From assembly GCA_029379385.1 (NCBI GenBank), contig CM055618.1, positions 754,134-818,133 on the forward strand: DNA of 64,000 bases. The letters run 5' to 3'. The position numbers and the translations under genes were made by a program. The notes beneath the pieces are model-generated. The model was not told the origin of the DNA, did not search any database, and saw nothing but the letters and a program-made list of their open reading frames with translations. This document shows, one piece after another, positions 43,308 to 57,009 of the stretch (positions are counted from its first letter, which is position 1; the number at the start of each line of letters is the position of its first letter). Source of the DNA: Quillaja saponaria (Eukaryota; Streptophyta; Magnoliopsida; Fabales; Quillajaceae).

Positions 43308-45409
43308 ATTAATCAACCAGATCAATTGTGTGAAAAGAGAAACAAAATAAACAAATTTTGAAGTTGGAAAATCATAAAGAGCTAGAAGGTTGTAGGAGAT
43401 TGTTCACTCTGATATAGCTGGTCCATTTAACATACCATCACTTAGCAAAAATACATACTATAATACTTTTATTAGCAATTTCAGCAGAAAGAGTTGGATA
43501 TATATTCTTAAAGAAAAATTGAGGCCCTTGATAAATTTAAAGAGTTCAAAGCAATGATAGAAAAACAAAGTGAGCATAATCTGAAAATATTCAGATATGA
43601 CAGAGGAGGTGAGTATACCTCGAAGTTATTTGAAGGTTTTTGCAAAGTGTATGGAATCATTCACTAGTTAAAAGCCTCATATACGCCACAAAAAAAGGAG
43701 TTGATAAAAGAATAAATCACACAATTCTTGATATGGCAAGAAGCATGGTGAAAGGAAAGCACTTACCAAGAACTATTTGGGCTAAAGTCATTTTATGTGC
43801 TATTTATTTGTTGAATTAATGTCCGATAAAGATTGAACGATTCAAGACTCCAAATGAACCATGTAGTAGTAGCAAACCGACAGTGGGACATTTTAGAATT
43901 TTGGGTGCATTGCATATGCTCATATTCCTGATCAGAAGAGAAAAAAGCTAGATGACAAATGAGAGAAATGCATCTTTGTTGGCTATGATAAAAGGAGTAA
44001 GGCTTATAGATTGTATAATTCTTTGACCAAGAAAGTGATCATCTTAGGAAATGTTGAGTTTGATGAAGCATATTACTAGAGACGGAGCAAAGAAAAAAAG
44101 AAAGTTGAAGGACTGTTTTTTTATGATGATGATGATAATGATGACAACTTTAATGTGCAAGATGAACAAGATGATGAAGACTCCTCCACAAGGTCATACT
44201 CCAATAACTTCTGCATCGGCACCATGGACGTCAGGTAGTAAGAATTCAGGGAAAACTCTTACAAAAATTCAAAATTTAGATGACATTTATGATGCTACAT
44301 AACCTATGTAAACAACATTTGATTATTCATTATTTTGTTTGTGATCTTGAAACATACAAAGAGGCTACTGAAGATGAGAAGTGGAAGAAGGCTTTGAATG
44401 AAGAAATTGCCGCAACAAAAAGAAATGACACATAGGAGCTAACTAGTCTTCTAAAAAGGCAGAAGGCGATTGGAGTCAAATGGGTGTACAAGATAAAAGC
44501 TAATCAAGGAGGAAAAGTGGATAAGCACAAGGCATGGTTAGTTGCTAAAGGCTTTAAGTAGAGACAAGGATTGATACTATTAGACTTCTCACAACACTTG
44601 CAACATAAAATAAATGGAAGATTTATCATATGGATGTGAAATTGAAAACTTGAATGGCTACGTAGAAGAAGAAGTCTACATTGTGCAACCACCTGGATAT
44701 ATTAAAAAAGGATAAGAAGACAAATTATACTGAATGAAAAAAGCATTATATATATTAAAGCAAGCTAGAAGAGCTTGGAACACGAGAATAAATAGTATTT
44801 CCAAGAAAATGGCTTCATGAAAAGTCCACATGAGCATGCCTTGTACACGAAGAGAAATCAATATGGTGATATCATGTTTTTGTGCTTATATGTGGATGAT
44901 ATTATCTTCACGTGAAATAATCCAGGTATGTTCAATAATTTCAAGAAAGCTATGACTGATATCGGTGAAATGTCATATTTTCTTGGAGTAGAAATAAAAC
45001 AATGGAAGACGAAATATTTATATCGCAGAGAAAGTACGTAGAACAAATTTTGAGCAAGTTCAGAATGAAGGATTGTAACCTAATAGCTATGCCAGCAGAA
45101 GCAGGCATAAAGTTGACAATTGACTCAAATAGAGAATCGCTAAACCCGACATTGTTCAAGAGTATAGTTGGAGGTTTATGGTATTTAACTTTGAAACATA
45201 GCTAGATATAATGTATGCAGCTAGAATGGTCAGTAGATACATGGAGAAAACAAAGCAAGATCACTTCATTGCAACAAGAAGAATCTTGAGATATGTCAAA
45301 GGTACAATAGATCATGGTTTATTTTATACACATTCTTAATATTCAAAGTTAAAAGGATATTCAGATAATGATTATGGTGGAGACTTAGATAATCGGAAGA
45401 GCACTTCTA
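43308..45409 (+). pseudogene. Copia integrase, RT and RNase H relic
   Basis: Integrase: DQLCEK zinc-site remnant, then the catalytic core with RYDRGGEYTS (43597-43622 region) and NHTILDMARSMVKGKHLP. Reverse transcriptase: KWVYKIKANQGGKVDKHKA (44480s), YVDDII (44889-44906, catalytic Asp pair intact), SYFLGVEI and RKYVEQILSKFRM. RNase H: MYAARMVSRYME, RRILRYVKGT and YSDNDYGGDLDNRKST at 45358-45403, where it stops. Multiple stops and frame changes make it inactive. Confidence 0.8.
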
Positions 45410-45696
45410 AATATAATATTCTCCTAATAATTAAATTATACTGTGTGAATTTTTAACTTTTAAATAAACAGTTTGTTACAAAATTATTGTTTGTAATTTT
45501 GAATATGCATATATCTTTTTTATTTTAAGTAAAAAAATATTTGAAATTTGACACCAATACTAATTGATGACTTGATTTAAATATAGATTTATTATAATTT
45601 TTTCATAATTGATTAGCTCTAATATGCAATGAAAAAATTAGTCTTTATAATAATTTTTGATACTCTCTTTTTTGAAATTAAGTCATTTTTGTTTAT

Positions 45697-46362
45697 AAAT
45701 AGAATCATATCAAATTAGGTTTATTCATGTAACTATAAGGTACATTATTGTTTGTAAAGTACAAAGACTGAGAGTAAACTAAAAAAAAATTAATAAAATT
45801 TTTAAATACCAAACAAAACTGTGAATATGAGAAATATTGGAGAGAAATACAAAAGCTCTTAAATGTTTCATAAGTGAGTAAAGAAAGAGAAATGAGGAGA
45901 CATAAGATAATAGAAATTATATTAAAAAAGTAAAAAATTTATATTTTAAACCATTAACTTATGAGATGTATGAGAGAATTGGTAGGTGGTGTGATAAAAT
46001 GATATAATTTAAGAAATATAAGAGAGGCTTAATGGGTGATGTTATAACATTATGTGTTAAAATATTAGATTGGTACATTAATTATATATCAACACTATAT
46101 TGTCTTAATTTTCAAGTATCAATTATATTAGAGTTAACTATTATTTAAGCACCTCAATTTAGAGGTCATTCTTAAAGTAATCACTTATCTTTTTATATAT
46201 CATTTGGGGCACTCACATTTTTTTCTTATATCATTTGAGGTATTCAATCAAAAAACCGAAAAGTATAGTCACTGAAAAATAGTGACATTGTAATTTTGTA
46301 TACACATGAATTTTTTTTTTCTTAATCTAGTTTTTTATTCTACTTTTTAATATTTATGTTAT
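45697..46362. mobile_element. 666-bp insertion specific to block B
   Basis: Block A reads GTTTATTCCACAAC without interruption at 8385-8398. Block B has 666 bp between the same words. The flanks GTTTAT and GTTAT could be a short target duplication. The insert is AT-rich, non-coding, without clear terminal inverted repeats. It may be an insertion in B or, less likely, a precise loss in A. Confidence 0.5.
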
Positions 46363-47307
46363 TCCACAACTTAATTATCTAAAATTGATATTAAAGAATA
46401 TCAACTAATATAATATTTTCTTTTCTTTTATCTTTTTTAGTTATTTTTATTTTTATCATTACATATTATGAGTAAGTTGTAGAAAATTAAATATATTTTT
46501 ATATATTCATAAAGCTTGTTTCATGGTGAATAACATAAGAAAAATATTGAAAAAAAAAATTTAGGAAAGAGAAAAACAATTATGTCATTGTTGTTATCCA
46601 ATACGTACTTTAAAATTTTTTGTAAAATAATCAAGTTAAGGTTAAAAAAAATAATAATAATAAAATATGCAGTTTGATGCTTATCAATAATGAATTGTTT
46701 TAAGAATTTTGAGAAATATCAACAAAAGTACTGAAAAATGAAAAAATATATATCGAAGAAACAGAGAAAATTATTATATGTAAAAATAAAAAAATAAACA
46801 ATACATTTTAGTCATTTAGCTGGAAAAATGTTTAGTTCTTATGAGTCCAGCTGAAAATGATATTGCTTGAAATGATGTCATTTAACTCTGTTTGAGCAAA
46901 TGGTTGAAGGAGCGCAAGTTTGCATAGCTCCAAAATATCATAACCTGGTATTGTAACATTATGAACATTTGGCAAAATAACACGAAGTTTGAGGTAGCGT
47001 GAAATTTTAGTTATAAAGATAATTAAATATATCCATGTGTACGTTTAGGAGGGGTGGTACATAGCATGAGAATAAAAGAAATTAAATTGATAAATACTAT
47101 TAATTAGAGTAAATAATTATTGAGTATATATATAAATGTACATATGTATAACAAGAACAAATATATAAACCACAAATCTAATCAACTTATTAACCATTGA
47201 CTTTATTATTGTTATAATCAATATCGTAAAGTTGAATTTTAGTCACAATATGTTACTTTTAGTTATAAAAACAACTAAATACACAAACAAATTAAATAAA
47301 TAAATAA

Positions 47308-50300
47308 GATCCACTTTACTTTTCTTTATGGGACTTTCTTTTTTCTTTTTCTTATTCTCTAACTTACTTATCCTTTCTTTTTCCATTCATTTTCCCCACC
47401 TTTTTCCTTTCTTCCCGTAAACTCCTCCTTCCTTGCTTCTTAAAGCTTCTTGAGTCTTCTTAGTGTTCTCAAATTTCTTCTCTAGCCGATAGTTTATTTC
47501 CTCTTGATTTCCCCTTGTTTCAGTACTACTTGGAAGGCTTCGGATTGCACTATATCAACCTCCCTTATTTTTTCTTATTTGGTTGAGTTCCTTGTTTTAT
47601 TCTTGCATTGTATTTCCTTCTTTCTCTTGTCTTTGCTACTGAATTTTCAAGGTGCTATCACGCTTTCCTTTCCTTTGTTCTGCCCTTGTGAAGCTTTCTT
47701 CTAGCTAAGTTTTGCTTCACCTTGTACCTTAGTTCTTTTCTTCCATGGCAGCCGAGGAAAGCTATAAGGCAACCTGACTACCCTATTTAGGCGTGCAGCA
47801 TCTTTTGTGGTGTTTGGAAAGGCAGCAGCTATAGGGGATGTCATTAACTGCTGCAAACCAGTTAGAGGTGCAGCTAAGACAGCTCCAAAATCTCTTGTTT
47901 TAGGGTTGCTTCTAGGTAACTCTTCTTCTATTGTATTTGGTTGCTAGAAGTGGATGGTTTAAATTTTGGATTAGCTTTAGATAATTGTTTAGCTTGAATT
48001 CAATATTTGAAATGTAAGTGATATGAATTGAGAAAGTTGTGTTTAAGCTGTCTTAGCTACACCTCTAGCCGGTTTGCAATAGTTAATCACATCCCCTACA
48101 GCTACTGTCTTTCCAAACACCACACAAGTTATTGCACGCCCAAAAAAGGTTTGAAAGAAACTAGTTGTAATGTAAGGATTAAAACTTAGTATATTCAAAT
48201 CTTTGTGGTTAAGGATTAATTGAATTTGAATACAAAGTCTATGAACATATAGTAAAAAATTATTAGTTAATGTTGTGAGTTAAAGATTTAATGAAAATGA
48301 GTAAAAATTATGAACAAATGATGATTAGTTATAGGTAGAGTGATGGAAATATAGGTTTACAAGGTCAAATTTCATATAATAGGGAAATCTTGTATTTCGG
48401 GTGTCTTCAGGACTAAATTAGTTTAGGAGTTCTAAAGGAAATGTGTAGCTTATGGCCTTAAGTGATATCTAGAAAATTTCGTAACTTGATTCTAAGCATA
48501 TTTATCATTAGAGTTGTTGGATTGCAATTAGGTTTGTGCAGAATTTTAGGTGAACTTCAGTCAGTTCAGAGAACTTTGTTGGGGGTTGTCGCTTGAATTT
48601 ATTTATGACCTCCAAATAAGAATTGTTCCTAACATATTAAGGAACAATTATGGAGCTTTCTAGGTTTTAATTTAATGTTATGTGTATTTTGGAGGTGTTG
48701 GAAGTCATTGTTGTGATTTTTGAGTCTTGATTGTACTTGTTTTGATGTAACTAGTTTTAGAGGGTCCTTAAGGATGAATTAGGAGTATGGTACTAAAGAT
48801 TAATTATTCCTGACATCTTGATAAACTAGACTAGAGAGTTTCACAATTTAATTTCCAAGTATGAGAATTTTATAAGCATTAGAATCGAATTTTGACAACC
48901 AGAAATGTATATACTCTGTTTGTGTTCATGTGTGGTTTAGGTTCAAGACTTGTTTTAGAGAAGGTTTTTAATAAGAAAGATAACTAACTTCATAAAGATA
49001 ACATTTGAACTGGTTTTGTTGAAATTGGTTAGGTATGTAAGTTAAAATCCAACATATCTCTGAGGTGATGGTGAACATTCCTCAAAGGGGTTAATTTTAA
49101 CTATATGCATAAAATTTAGTAGCAATAGATTTTCATAATTAAAAGTTATAACCTATAATATTGGTAAACTAAGTAATACTTTGAAAATTTTAATTACAAT
49201 TCTAGAAAGTGTTGTTTTAACAACGACATGCGTAAACGTAAGAGGAGTGATAAACAAGATCTGTAAAAGGTAAGTGGATTAATGCTACCTTTGGTTGCTA
49301 AATTAATATGTGTATTTGAATAGATATGTTCATATGGAAACATAAGCATATATAGTGTTTAATTGAGTTATTTAAATGGTGCTTGTCTTGTGACTTTGTT
49401 TATGTTTGATAAGGACTAATAAAAGTATTTTTCTTTCTGAAATAATTTTTACTTTTGAAATAGAATCCATCTAGGATACTTTGATTTGATTATTTAACAT
49501 TGATTAAAAATATTCGAGTAACTTAGCCCCGAGGATGAATTTGTGAGAAGGTATGAAGATTTCAATGATTCATTATTTCAGTGATTCTGTATTTCAATAA
49601 TTCTGTATATATTTCTGTTTGGTAAGTGGGCATAAAACTGTCTGGTGCGAGGTATTTGGTGTACGGGATTGAGTTACTCTATCGGCCCTTTATATGCTTT
49701 GAGTGTTCCGTTGATCTTGTGCGTATAATGCATTGCTTGACATGTGTTTATTTGATTTCAATTTTTGCATACATGTGGAATTTTAATTATTTTAGATTTC
49801 ATGTCATTCTAAAATTTCCTAATCTATATATTTTATTTGTGCTTTAAGTGATGCTTGTATCCTTTGGGTATGTTTTTCCACTCACTGACTCCTATTGATT
49901 TTTTTTTCAGTAACATGTTTTCTGTATATAGCATCGTCAAGTTCAAGACTAGTCGATGATGTGGGGCAAGGTATTTTTTTGAGATCTCATACTTGAAGTC
50001 AATGATAAAAGTTTGCAATCACATTAGGACTTTAGGGTGTTTGGTTTTGTGTTATATAATAGTCTAGTTATTTGTTGTTATTGTGAGAATTGGAGTGAAG
50101 CTCCATGTGTATGTTGATGTTGTGTAAACTTGTTGAATGTAATCAGAGATTAAATGTTGTATTTTGGGTAATGTTCCACTTTACAAGAAATCTCAGTCGA
50201 AATTTTTAGTAAATTGTTATATATTTCAGTAAATAAACCTGTTTAGTTACCTTGAGTTTTCTAAAATCTATTTTAATTCTTTGATTTGGTTAAGAGTCTT

Positions 50301-50387
50301 ATCTGACTCTTTGTTTTGAAGACAAGATTATGGAGGTTTGATTATCCATTCCTTTAACCAGTCATGCCTACATATGAGGTGTGACAC
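47308..50387 (+). repeat. Repeat family R, copy B
   Basis: Same landmarks as copy A: pyrimidine-rich start with the CTTGGAAGGCTTCGGATTGC word (47530), GAGTAACTTAGCCCC (49516), GTATCCTTTGGGTAT (49857-49871), GGGCAAGGTATTTTTTTGAG (49963) and GTGTGACAC at the end. No long ORF. Confidence 0.75.
47790..48140. repeat. Long inverted repeat (hairpin), copy B
   Basis: Arms 47790-47885 and 48046-48140, beginning GGCGTGCAGCATC and ending ATTGCACGCC. It is the counterpart of 9815-10166. Several differences between A and B leave the arms pairing as well as, or better than, in copy A (for example GGGGATGTCATT in arm 1 here). Confidence 0.8.
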
Positions 50388-51604
50388 AAAAGATCATTTT
50401 TTCAATGTATATGCAAAATAAACATATTGTGAAATCCATTTTGTAATTAATCAGAACTTGGACAATATTCAAATTGAATTAAATATTTACATATTTGATT
50501 AAATGATTTTGATTCAATTCAACACAAACACAGTCATCCCATAGCTACCTCAAGCTGCAATTCCTTTATTGGTACAATGTTTTTGAATTATAGACTTTCA
50601 CATGATACAATAATTTTAGTTAGGTACAAGGATTTCATTCAACAGAGATACGTAATAAGAGCAATCAAATAACAAAAGAGATGATGGATTCTCTAAAAGC
50701 ATAGCTTATGAGAGATATGTATTTTTCATTATATGCAAAAGATTTGTACACAGCATATGTACTGACGTGTCAAGCAAGTATGAAAATTCTTGTCTTTACG
50801 TGAATATAAGAGTAGAAGAAATAATGGCTCTAAAAGTTCAACTCTGAAATAATAGCTGAAACAATTATTCTTGAAGAAGCATTTGTTTTTAATTTCAGCT
50901 CTGAGCACTTGAAATAAATAAAACATTGTATTTTGACATTATTCAATGCAGCTCTTTGAGAATAATCTATTGTTTCAGGTTGCAGTTGTTTGTTTAATTA
51001 AATGATGCATTTAGCATAAACAATGGTTGAAATCTTCAACTCTTCTTAGTTCCTTATATCTTCAATTCTTCAAAAATAATAATTGTTAATCAATTGTTAA
51101 TGAAAATAATGCATTTTAATCCTTCTATTAGAAAATTGTTCAACTCTTCTGAAAATAACATTGCTTAAAACGCTGTCATTTAACTCTATATGAACGAATG
51201 GTTGAAGAAGCACATGTTTGAATAGCTCCTTACAAAATTTAGTTTGTAATTTATCAAAACTTGGGAATATTCAAATTGAATTAAACATTTATAGATTTGA
51301 TTCTAATTTAGTTCAACATGTCATAACCTTATATTGAAACATGATATTAGAATAAATTAATGTAACTCTTAATCGTAAAAATCAATGTATGAAGTAAATA
51401 AATATTATATCTATGTATATAAATACATAAATTATATATATACAATTACATTAAAACTTTGTTCACTTGGAGCTTGACTTTATCTTGTATAATTTTTTTT
51501 AAGTGAAACACATGTATAAACCAAGTAAACTAGATTAAATAAACATTTGTATACATATAATATATATATATATATATATACAAACTAAGAATAAAAATAC
51601 ACAC

Positions 51605-54003
51605 AGATCTTATTTGTTGACTTTGACTTTAGTTTATTGTTTTTACTTTTTTTTTCTTTTTATCTTTTCTTCTTTTTCCTTCTACTTTGGCCGATCTCTC
51701 CATTTTTTTTCCACCGACTTAAGCCTTCCCTTCCTTTGTTTCATTTTCTCTATTCTGCCATGTGAAGTTTCTTTGGCAGCTTGGTTCCACTCCTCCCATA
51801 GCAAGCTATTTTCTTTCCTTTCCCCCTGCCGTTGGATTAGTCTTCCCATATCCTGAAATTTTATCTTGTTGTAGCCATGGAGGTATTTTTATTTATCCTA
51901 TCTTTGTAGGTTCCTTGTTGGCTATGACATTCAACTCCCTTTTGACTTGTTAGCTTTGTTTTCCTTGGCTTAAATTGAGTTATGTGGGTGTGTGTATGTG
52001 AGTTGCATGTAACCGAGTGGTAGCTTGTGTTATCACCTTTGTAGCTGCTCTGTTTTGGGTGGCTTTGTTGGTTGAATTCTGGTCTTGTAGCAGTAGCACG
52101 TGGCCTCCTTTTCCTCTCAAAATCGTGGCAGCCCCCACAAGAGGATAGCGGCCGAGGGGTCAGGTTGTGTCATTTTTATTGATCCTGTCGTAGAGGTTAT
52201 AAGGAAGGTAGTAGTCCTGCTTTGTGCTTGATTCTCTTGCTCTAGCTCTACACCTCTTGTTCAACCATTAGTGAGGCAATAAGGGTAAGAAAATTTCAAC
52301 AAAAAAACTTGGTTATGGTTTTAGGTAGGGTAGCTGAATCTTGCTCTTAAGGGTTTCATTACTTTACTTGTTGTATATATATGGAATTCTTGATGGTTAG
52401 TAAGTTAGTTAGGAATTAGACAAATTTGAATTAAAAATTGTGAATAAAAATTTAGAAAGCAAGTAACATGAATGATGATTATATAAATTGGAAAAGGAAA
52501 GTTTGAATTTAATTGTATTAATTATGGAAGTGCATAGCTCAAGTTTTTAATTAACTTTATGTAATGAGTTTAATTAGAATTCAATGTTTAGAATATGATT
52601 AAAATGACAATTGATGAATTTCTACTGATTTCTTAGTGTGTATGTATATCTATGTATATATACACATGAATTAGAATAAAACATGTCTACAAGGTATTCT
52701 ATAAAATGCCTATGAGAAATTTACTTTTAGTAAAAGCATAAGAATTGACCTGTATAAGATTTAGTAGTTAAATGAATAATTAGGAGACTATAACCATGAA
52801 AATCTTAAACTAAGTAATGCTTGAATTTATGATTTTTAGCTCCGAAATTTGTCATGGATACACCGACACCTTTAAATTCTAGATGGAACAACAAACTGAA
52901 TCCTTAAACTTAGTGAGTGTAAAATATTACTCTTTGATTGCTAGATTAATGTGTTTAATTATTTTAGTATATTTATATGAATGTGTTCATATAGTGGTAA
53001 ATAAGAATATGCAGTTCTATGATTAAGTTAATTAAAATTTGTTTGATGTGTGACTTTGTGTTTGACAAGGGCGAATAAAATTAATTTTTATCCGAAATAG
53101 ATTCCGAGTGCACGTGGGATATCTTGATTTGATTATTTGATATTTGACTAAAAATGTTTGAGTAACTCAGCCCCGGGATGGATATGTGAGGAGTTTACAT
53201 ATATTTTTTGTATGCGAGAGCAAAATTGCCCCAATGAGGATATGCATTTGGTGTGCAAGTGTTGAGTTACTCTAATTGGCATTTTGAGTGCTTTGAATAC
53301 TTTGGTTGATTTTTTAAAATCGTGTTTACATGAAGTGTACTTTTTTAATTTTATGTTGTTTATATTTACTTACGTAAGAAATTGTATTGTTTTGTAAGGC
53401 TTGTTTCCATAAAATTATCTAACCTATGTGTTATAGTTATGTATTGATTAATGCTAGTACCCTTTGGGTACATTTTTCACTCACTGAATCTTTATGGCTC
53501 ACCCATTGTTTGTTATTATTTTTTTTAGTATTAGGAGCCCAGCCTACATCACTAACAGATTCGTGACTTGCCGATTGTATTGCAGTAAGATATATGTTCG
53601 AGATCGCATACTTGAAGCCAAAGAATGAAGTTTACAGTCACATTAGGGTTATGGGTGTCATATTTTGTTTTGTATAATAGTTTGATTGTTATTATTTATG
53701 GTATGAATGGAGTGGAGCTCCTTGTGTATATTGTTGTTGTTGTTAACTATTTGAGTGTAACCATGATACATATAAATTTGTGTTATAGGGCAGGTTCCAC
53801 TTTACCGGGTTCCTCTACCGAAATTTTTAGTTAAACCATTATGCATATGAGTAAATGGGTTTTACATATGTTATAGAAAATTTTCCTTTTGACTTCTAGT
53901 TTGGTTGAAGATCGTATGTGTTTATTTGATTTAAAATTAAAGTTACAGAAGTTTGGTTATACATTCCTCCAGTTAGTCATGCTTCTGTGTAGAGTGTGAC
54001 ACA
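51605..54003 (+). repeat. Repeat family R, copy C
   Basis: Starts CAGATCTTATTTGTTGACTTTGAC and the pyrimidine tract. It carries GAGTAACTCAGCCCCGG (53160), GAGTTACTCTAATTGG (53263), the perfect palindrome GTACCCTTTGGGTAC (53459-53473), CACTCACTGAATC, and ends GAGTGTGACAC. Just after it ACACAGTCATCC..AGTTGCAG matches sequence found after copies A and B (12580, 50530), so it is the next unit of the same tandem arrangement. It lacks the hairpin of copies A and B. Confidence 0.75.
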
Positions 54004-55330
54004 GCATAAACACAGTCATCCTATAACTACGCCAAGTTGCAGTTGCTTTATTGGTATATAAATACACCCAAAAAAAATCTATAATTTAAATCAACCTTCA
54101 AGATCTAAAATTTCATTTCATTGCCAGCATCTTGTGGAACATAACCAGCAAATGAAGAGAAAGATTTTCCTCTCTCTTACTCTTTTTCTCCCTTATTTTT
54201 GTCTTTTCTCAAACAAAGAATGATGGTGCTAAAAAGCAAAGAAAATAAGAAATATTACAAAAGAAGCTTGTTTATTCTAGCAAGATTTTACTGATTCAAG
54301 ACATTAACATGACCTCAAAGAACCTTTCCATTATAATTCATAGCAAGATATACTTGTACCTGCAATTTCATATGCTTGTTAAGATTTGTTGAATCAATTG
54401 ATTGATTAGGGATTTCATCATTAATTCGCTACCTAAACATAGACTGAAAAAATTAATAAAATTATATTACAAAATAATTATAACAAAATCAAATTTTTAC
54501 TTGAAATCCAAGCTTACCAGTCCTCAACAACCAACTATATCATTAACTTCAAGTTAGCTCTAAATTAATCAAGCATACCTACAATTTCTATTACAAAAAT
54601 CACCAAAACCCCAAACTTAACAATCCACAATTTCCCAAATCCCCATCCAGGCAATAATACAAGAATAAAAGTAGCAAACTAGAGAAGTTCTCACTAACTC
54701 AATATATAGTCTATACCACAACCAAGAAACACTAATAAAGTCAAGCATGTTAACTTAGTTATAACCATAACACCAAGAACATATTCACAATCCCAACTAG
54801 ACTCTAGAAACATATTTGAAACACCAAAAAATAAATATATATATATTCAGAAACATATCTGAATAAAAAAAGAAATATTATTCAAATTCAGACAAGAGAT
54901 GGGAGAGTTTTTTTTTTTTTTTTTAATTTTAATTTTTTTTTTTTTTTGAGGGGTAGGGGGGAGAGAGTTTTGTGAATGAGAATGATAGAAGGACAAGTTA
55001 AAGTTCAAATTGGGGGAAACTATTAGCGAATATTGTTGTCGATAGTTAAAAGTATAAACTAGTAATTTTAAATTTTTGAATCTTATTTAAAAGATAAAAG
55101 AAGAGCTAGTGTATGAGTGGGGTGAAGTGGATAGTTATTAAAAAGTTAGATTTTTTTAAATTTTCTAAATAACTTAAATTAATAAAAAAAATATTTAATT
55201 TATGTAAGTGAGTGCGATAATATTAATGAGAGGTTATTGAGAGAGAAAAGTAAGTTTTACAATTTTTAGTTAATTTAAATGAATTAATTTATACTTATTC
55301 TAAAGTAGGAGACCATACATAAGGTGAGTT
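54004..55330. other. Intergenic stretch, no gene seen
   Basis: AT-rich, no coding pattern. A T-rich tract with an AATTTTAATTTT core lies at 54910-54945, followed by a G-rich GGGGTAGGGGGG patch (54949-54962). Confidence 0.5.
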
Positions 55331-57009
55331 TGAAAAATCTTATTTCTATAGAATAAAATAGTCATAATAGAATGAGCATTCATATTACAATTTCAAAGTT
55401 GCAAGTAGAAGATTGAATAAAACGGCAAGAGAAGAAGAAAAGAATTGTTGTTCTAGAATATGATTTATCAAATGAAGTACTACCTCTTTATATAGGCCAT
55501 TACATCAACACTGAAAAACAAAGCAAACTATGCTAAACAAAATAATAGGGATTGGTCGAAACAGACTCAACAAACCAATTAGACTCCTATAAACCACGTA
55601 ATAAGAGAAAATATCTTAACATAACATATTGACTGATTCAACCTAACAATTCCTTCCTTATATTGATGTTTGTAAACATCCAATTTAATTAAATGCATAA
55701 ACTTTTCAAGAATAATCTTTCAAAGTACAAATGCCAAGTAATTTCCTTAGTTTCAAAAATGCAGGCCAAGGTTTAGTAAATATGTCAGCAACTTGATCTT
55801 CACTTCTGCAGTGAACAAGCTTAATTATTTCATCTATATGCTTGCTCTTTCCATGTAAAACAGGATTCTTAGAAAGTTTAATTATTGAGTTGTTCTCACA
55901 AAAAATGATAGTATGCCTTTCTCTTTTCTAAGAGATTTCTTTAAGAATTCTTTTAAACCACATAGCTTGACATGCACATGAAGTTGCTGCAACAACTTAG
56001 CCTCAGTTGTTGATAAAGTGACAATTAGATGCTTATTTGATGACCATGAAACAGCCCCTGAGCCAAACATAAAAACAAAACCTGAAGTACTTCTTCTGTC
56101 ATCCTTATCTCCTTTCAAGTATCTAAAAATCCTCTTGACAGCTAGTAAATGCATCTCTATTCATTATATCAAGTCTTGTTACAGTCAAATACATCAACTT
56201 TCCCATAATTTGTTTGTAAAAAGTGTTGTCCAACTTCTTTCCACCAGAATCTTTAGATAGCTTCAAACCAAACTCAGTTGGTGTATTTACATCCAATTGG
56301 AAGAATGCCAATTTTACATCCAATTGGAAGATTGGCCATGAATTTTGTGTAGCCAAAGCGATCACTAGTATAATTGTATCTAGTTTGGCAACATGAGCAA
56401 AAACTTTTTTGTAATCAACACCAAACTCTTTCTTATAGCCTTCAGCTACAAAGCGCACCTTGTATTTGTCAACTTCACCATATTAGTTTTGTCTTGTAGA
56501 CCCACTTAACACCAATTGTCTTATGCCCTCTCCGAAGATTAGTCAACTCCTAAGTATTGTTTTTTTCAATTGCTATAATTTCAGCATCATAGCTTTTTGC
56601 CATTTTGTTTCTTTATAGCATCCTCAAAAACTTTAGGGTCACAATCTAAAGGGAAAAAAAAAAAGGAGCAAAATATGTAAGTGGATCTTCAGATTGGTCA
56701 ATTTTGTTGACCTCATAATCAATCATCCATGTAGACCTTTTTCTAATGCGTCTTGGCCGCTATTCATCATCCACTACTATTGTAGGTGAATTTTAAGCAT
56801 CTGTTAGAACAATTTGCACATTTGCTCATTGTTGTACATTCTCCATAGGCTATTACATTTTCTCATTCCAAGGCCAGGTTCATTCTTATCACACCTCTCA
56901 TAGAAGCATGATTGACTAGAGGATTGGATAACCAAACCTCCGAAACTTTGACTTTACCACAACTGAACACATATAACTCTCAAACCATTATATTTAAAAC
57001 CAAGAAAAA
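55331..57009 (-). mobile_element. Ty1/copia 3' half with 3' LTR, minus strand
   Basis: On the minus strand: pre-RT segment AIEKNNT.ELTNLRRGHKTIG (56570-56500), reverse transcriptase KKEFGVDYKKVFAHVAKLDT and SWPIFQLDVK (56430-56310), KQIMGKLMYLT, then RNase [20 protein letters not shown] (56100s-56045) and the C-terminal DQVADIFTKP-like segment (about 55800, shifted frames). Next come a purine-rich AAGGAAGGAATTG tract and the start of the 3' LTR TGTTAGG (minus, at 55648). The LTR holds a TATA-like TATATAAAGAGG (minus, near 55490). Its far end is uncertain (about 55330-55373). The reverse transcriptase middle, with YVDD, is deleted; gag and integrase are absent. It abuts repeat R copy E. Confidence 0.8.

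Larger units (their letters stand above)
38526..45409 (+). mobile_element. Ty1/copia element with nested repeat, 3'-truncated
   Basis: The 5' LTR (38526-38943, 418 bp) begins TGTTAGAA and ends TTCAACA (TGTT..AACA). A primer site GTGGAATCAGAGC follows at 38945. Gag and the start of protease run to about 40375. There repeat family R copy D (minus, to about 43150) intervenes. Integrase, reverse transcriptase and RNase H resume at about 43308. RNase H stops abruptly at 45409, where duplicated block B starts, so the end of pol and the 3' LTR are missing. Roughly 50 codons of the pre-integrase region are also lost at the nested junction. Confidence 0.85.
45410..51830 (+). repeat. Segmental duplication, block B (partner 8103-14058)
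   Basis: Collinear with block A. It has an extra 666 bp at 45697-46362 between GTTTAT and TCCACAAC, and lacks about 200 bp around 50693. Its left edge abuts broken copia RNase H. Its right edge is not a true end, because R copy C continues past 51830. It includes a complete R copy (47308-50387) and the hairpin at 47790-48140. Confidence 0.9.
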
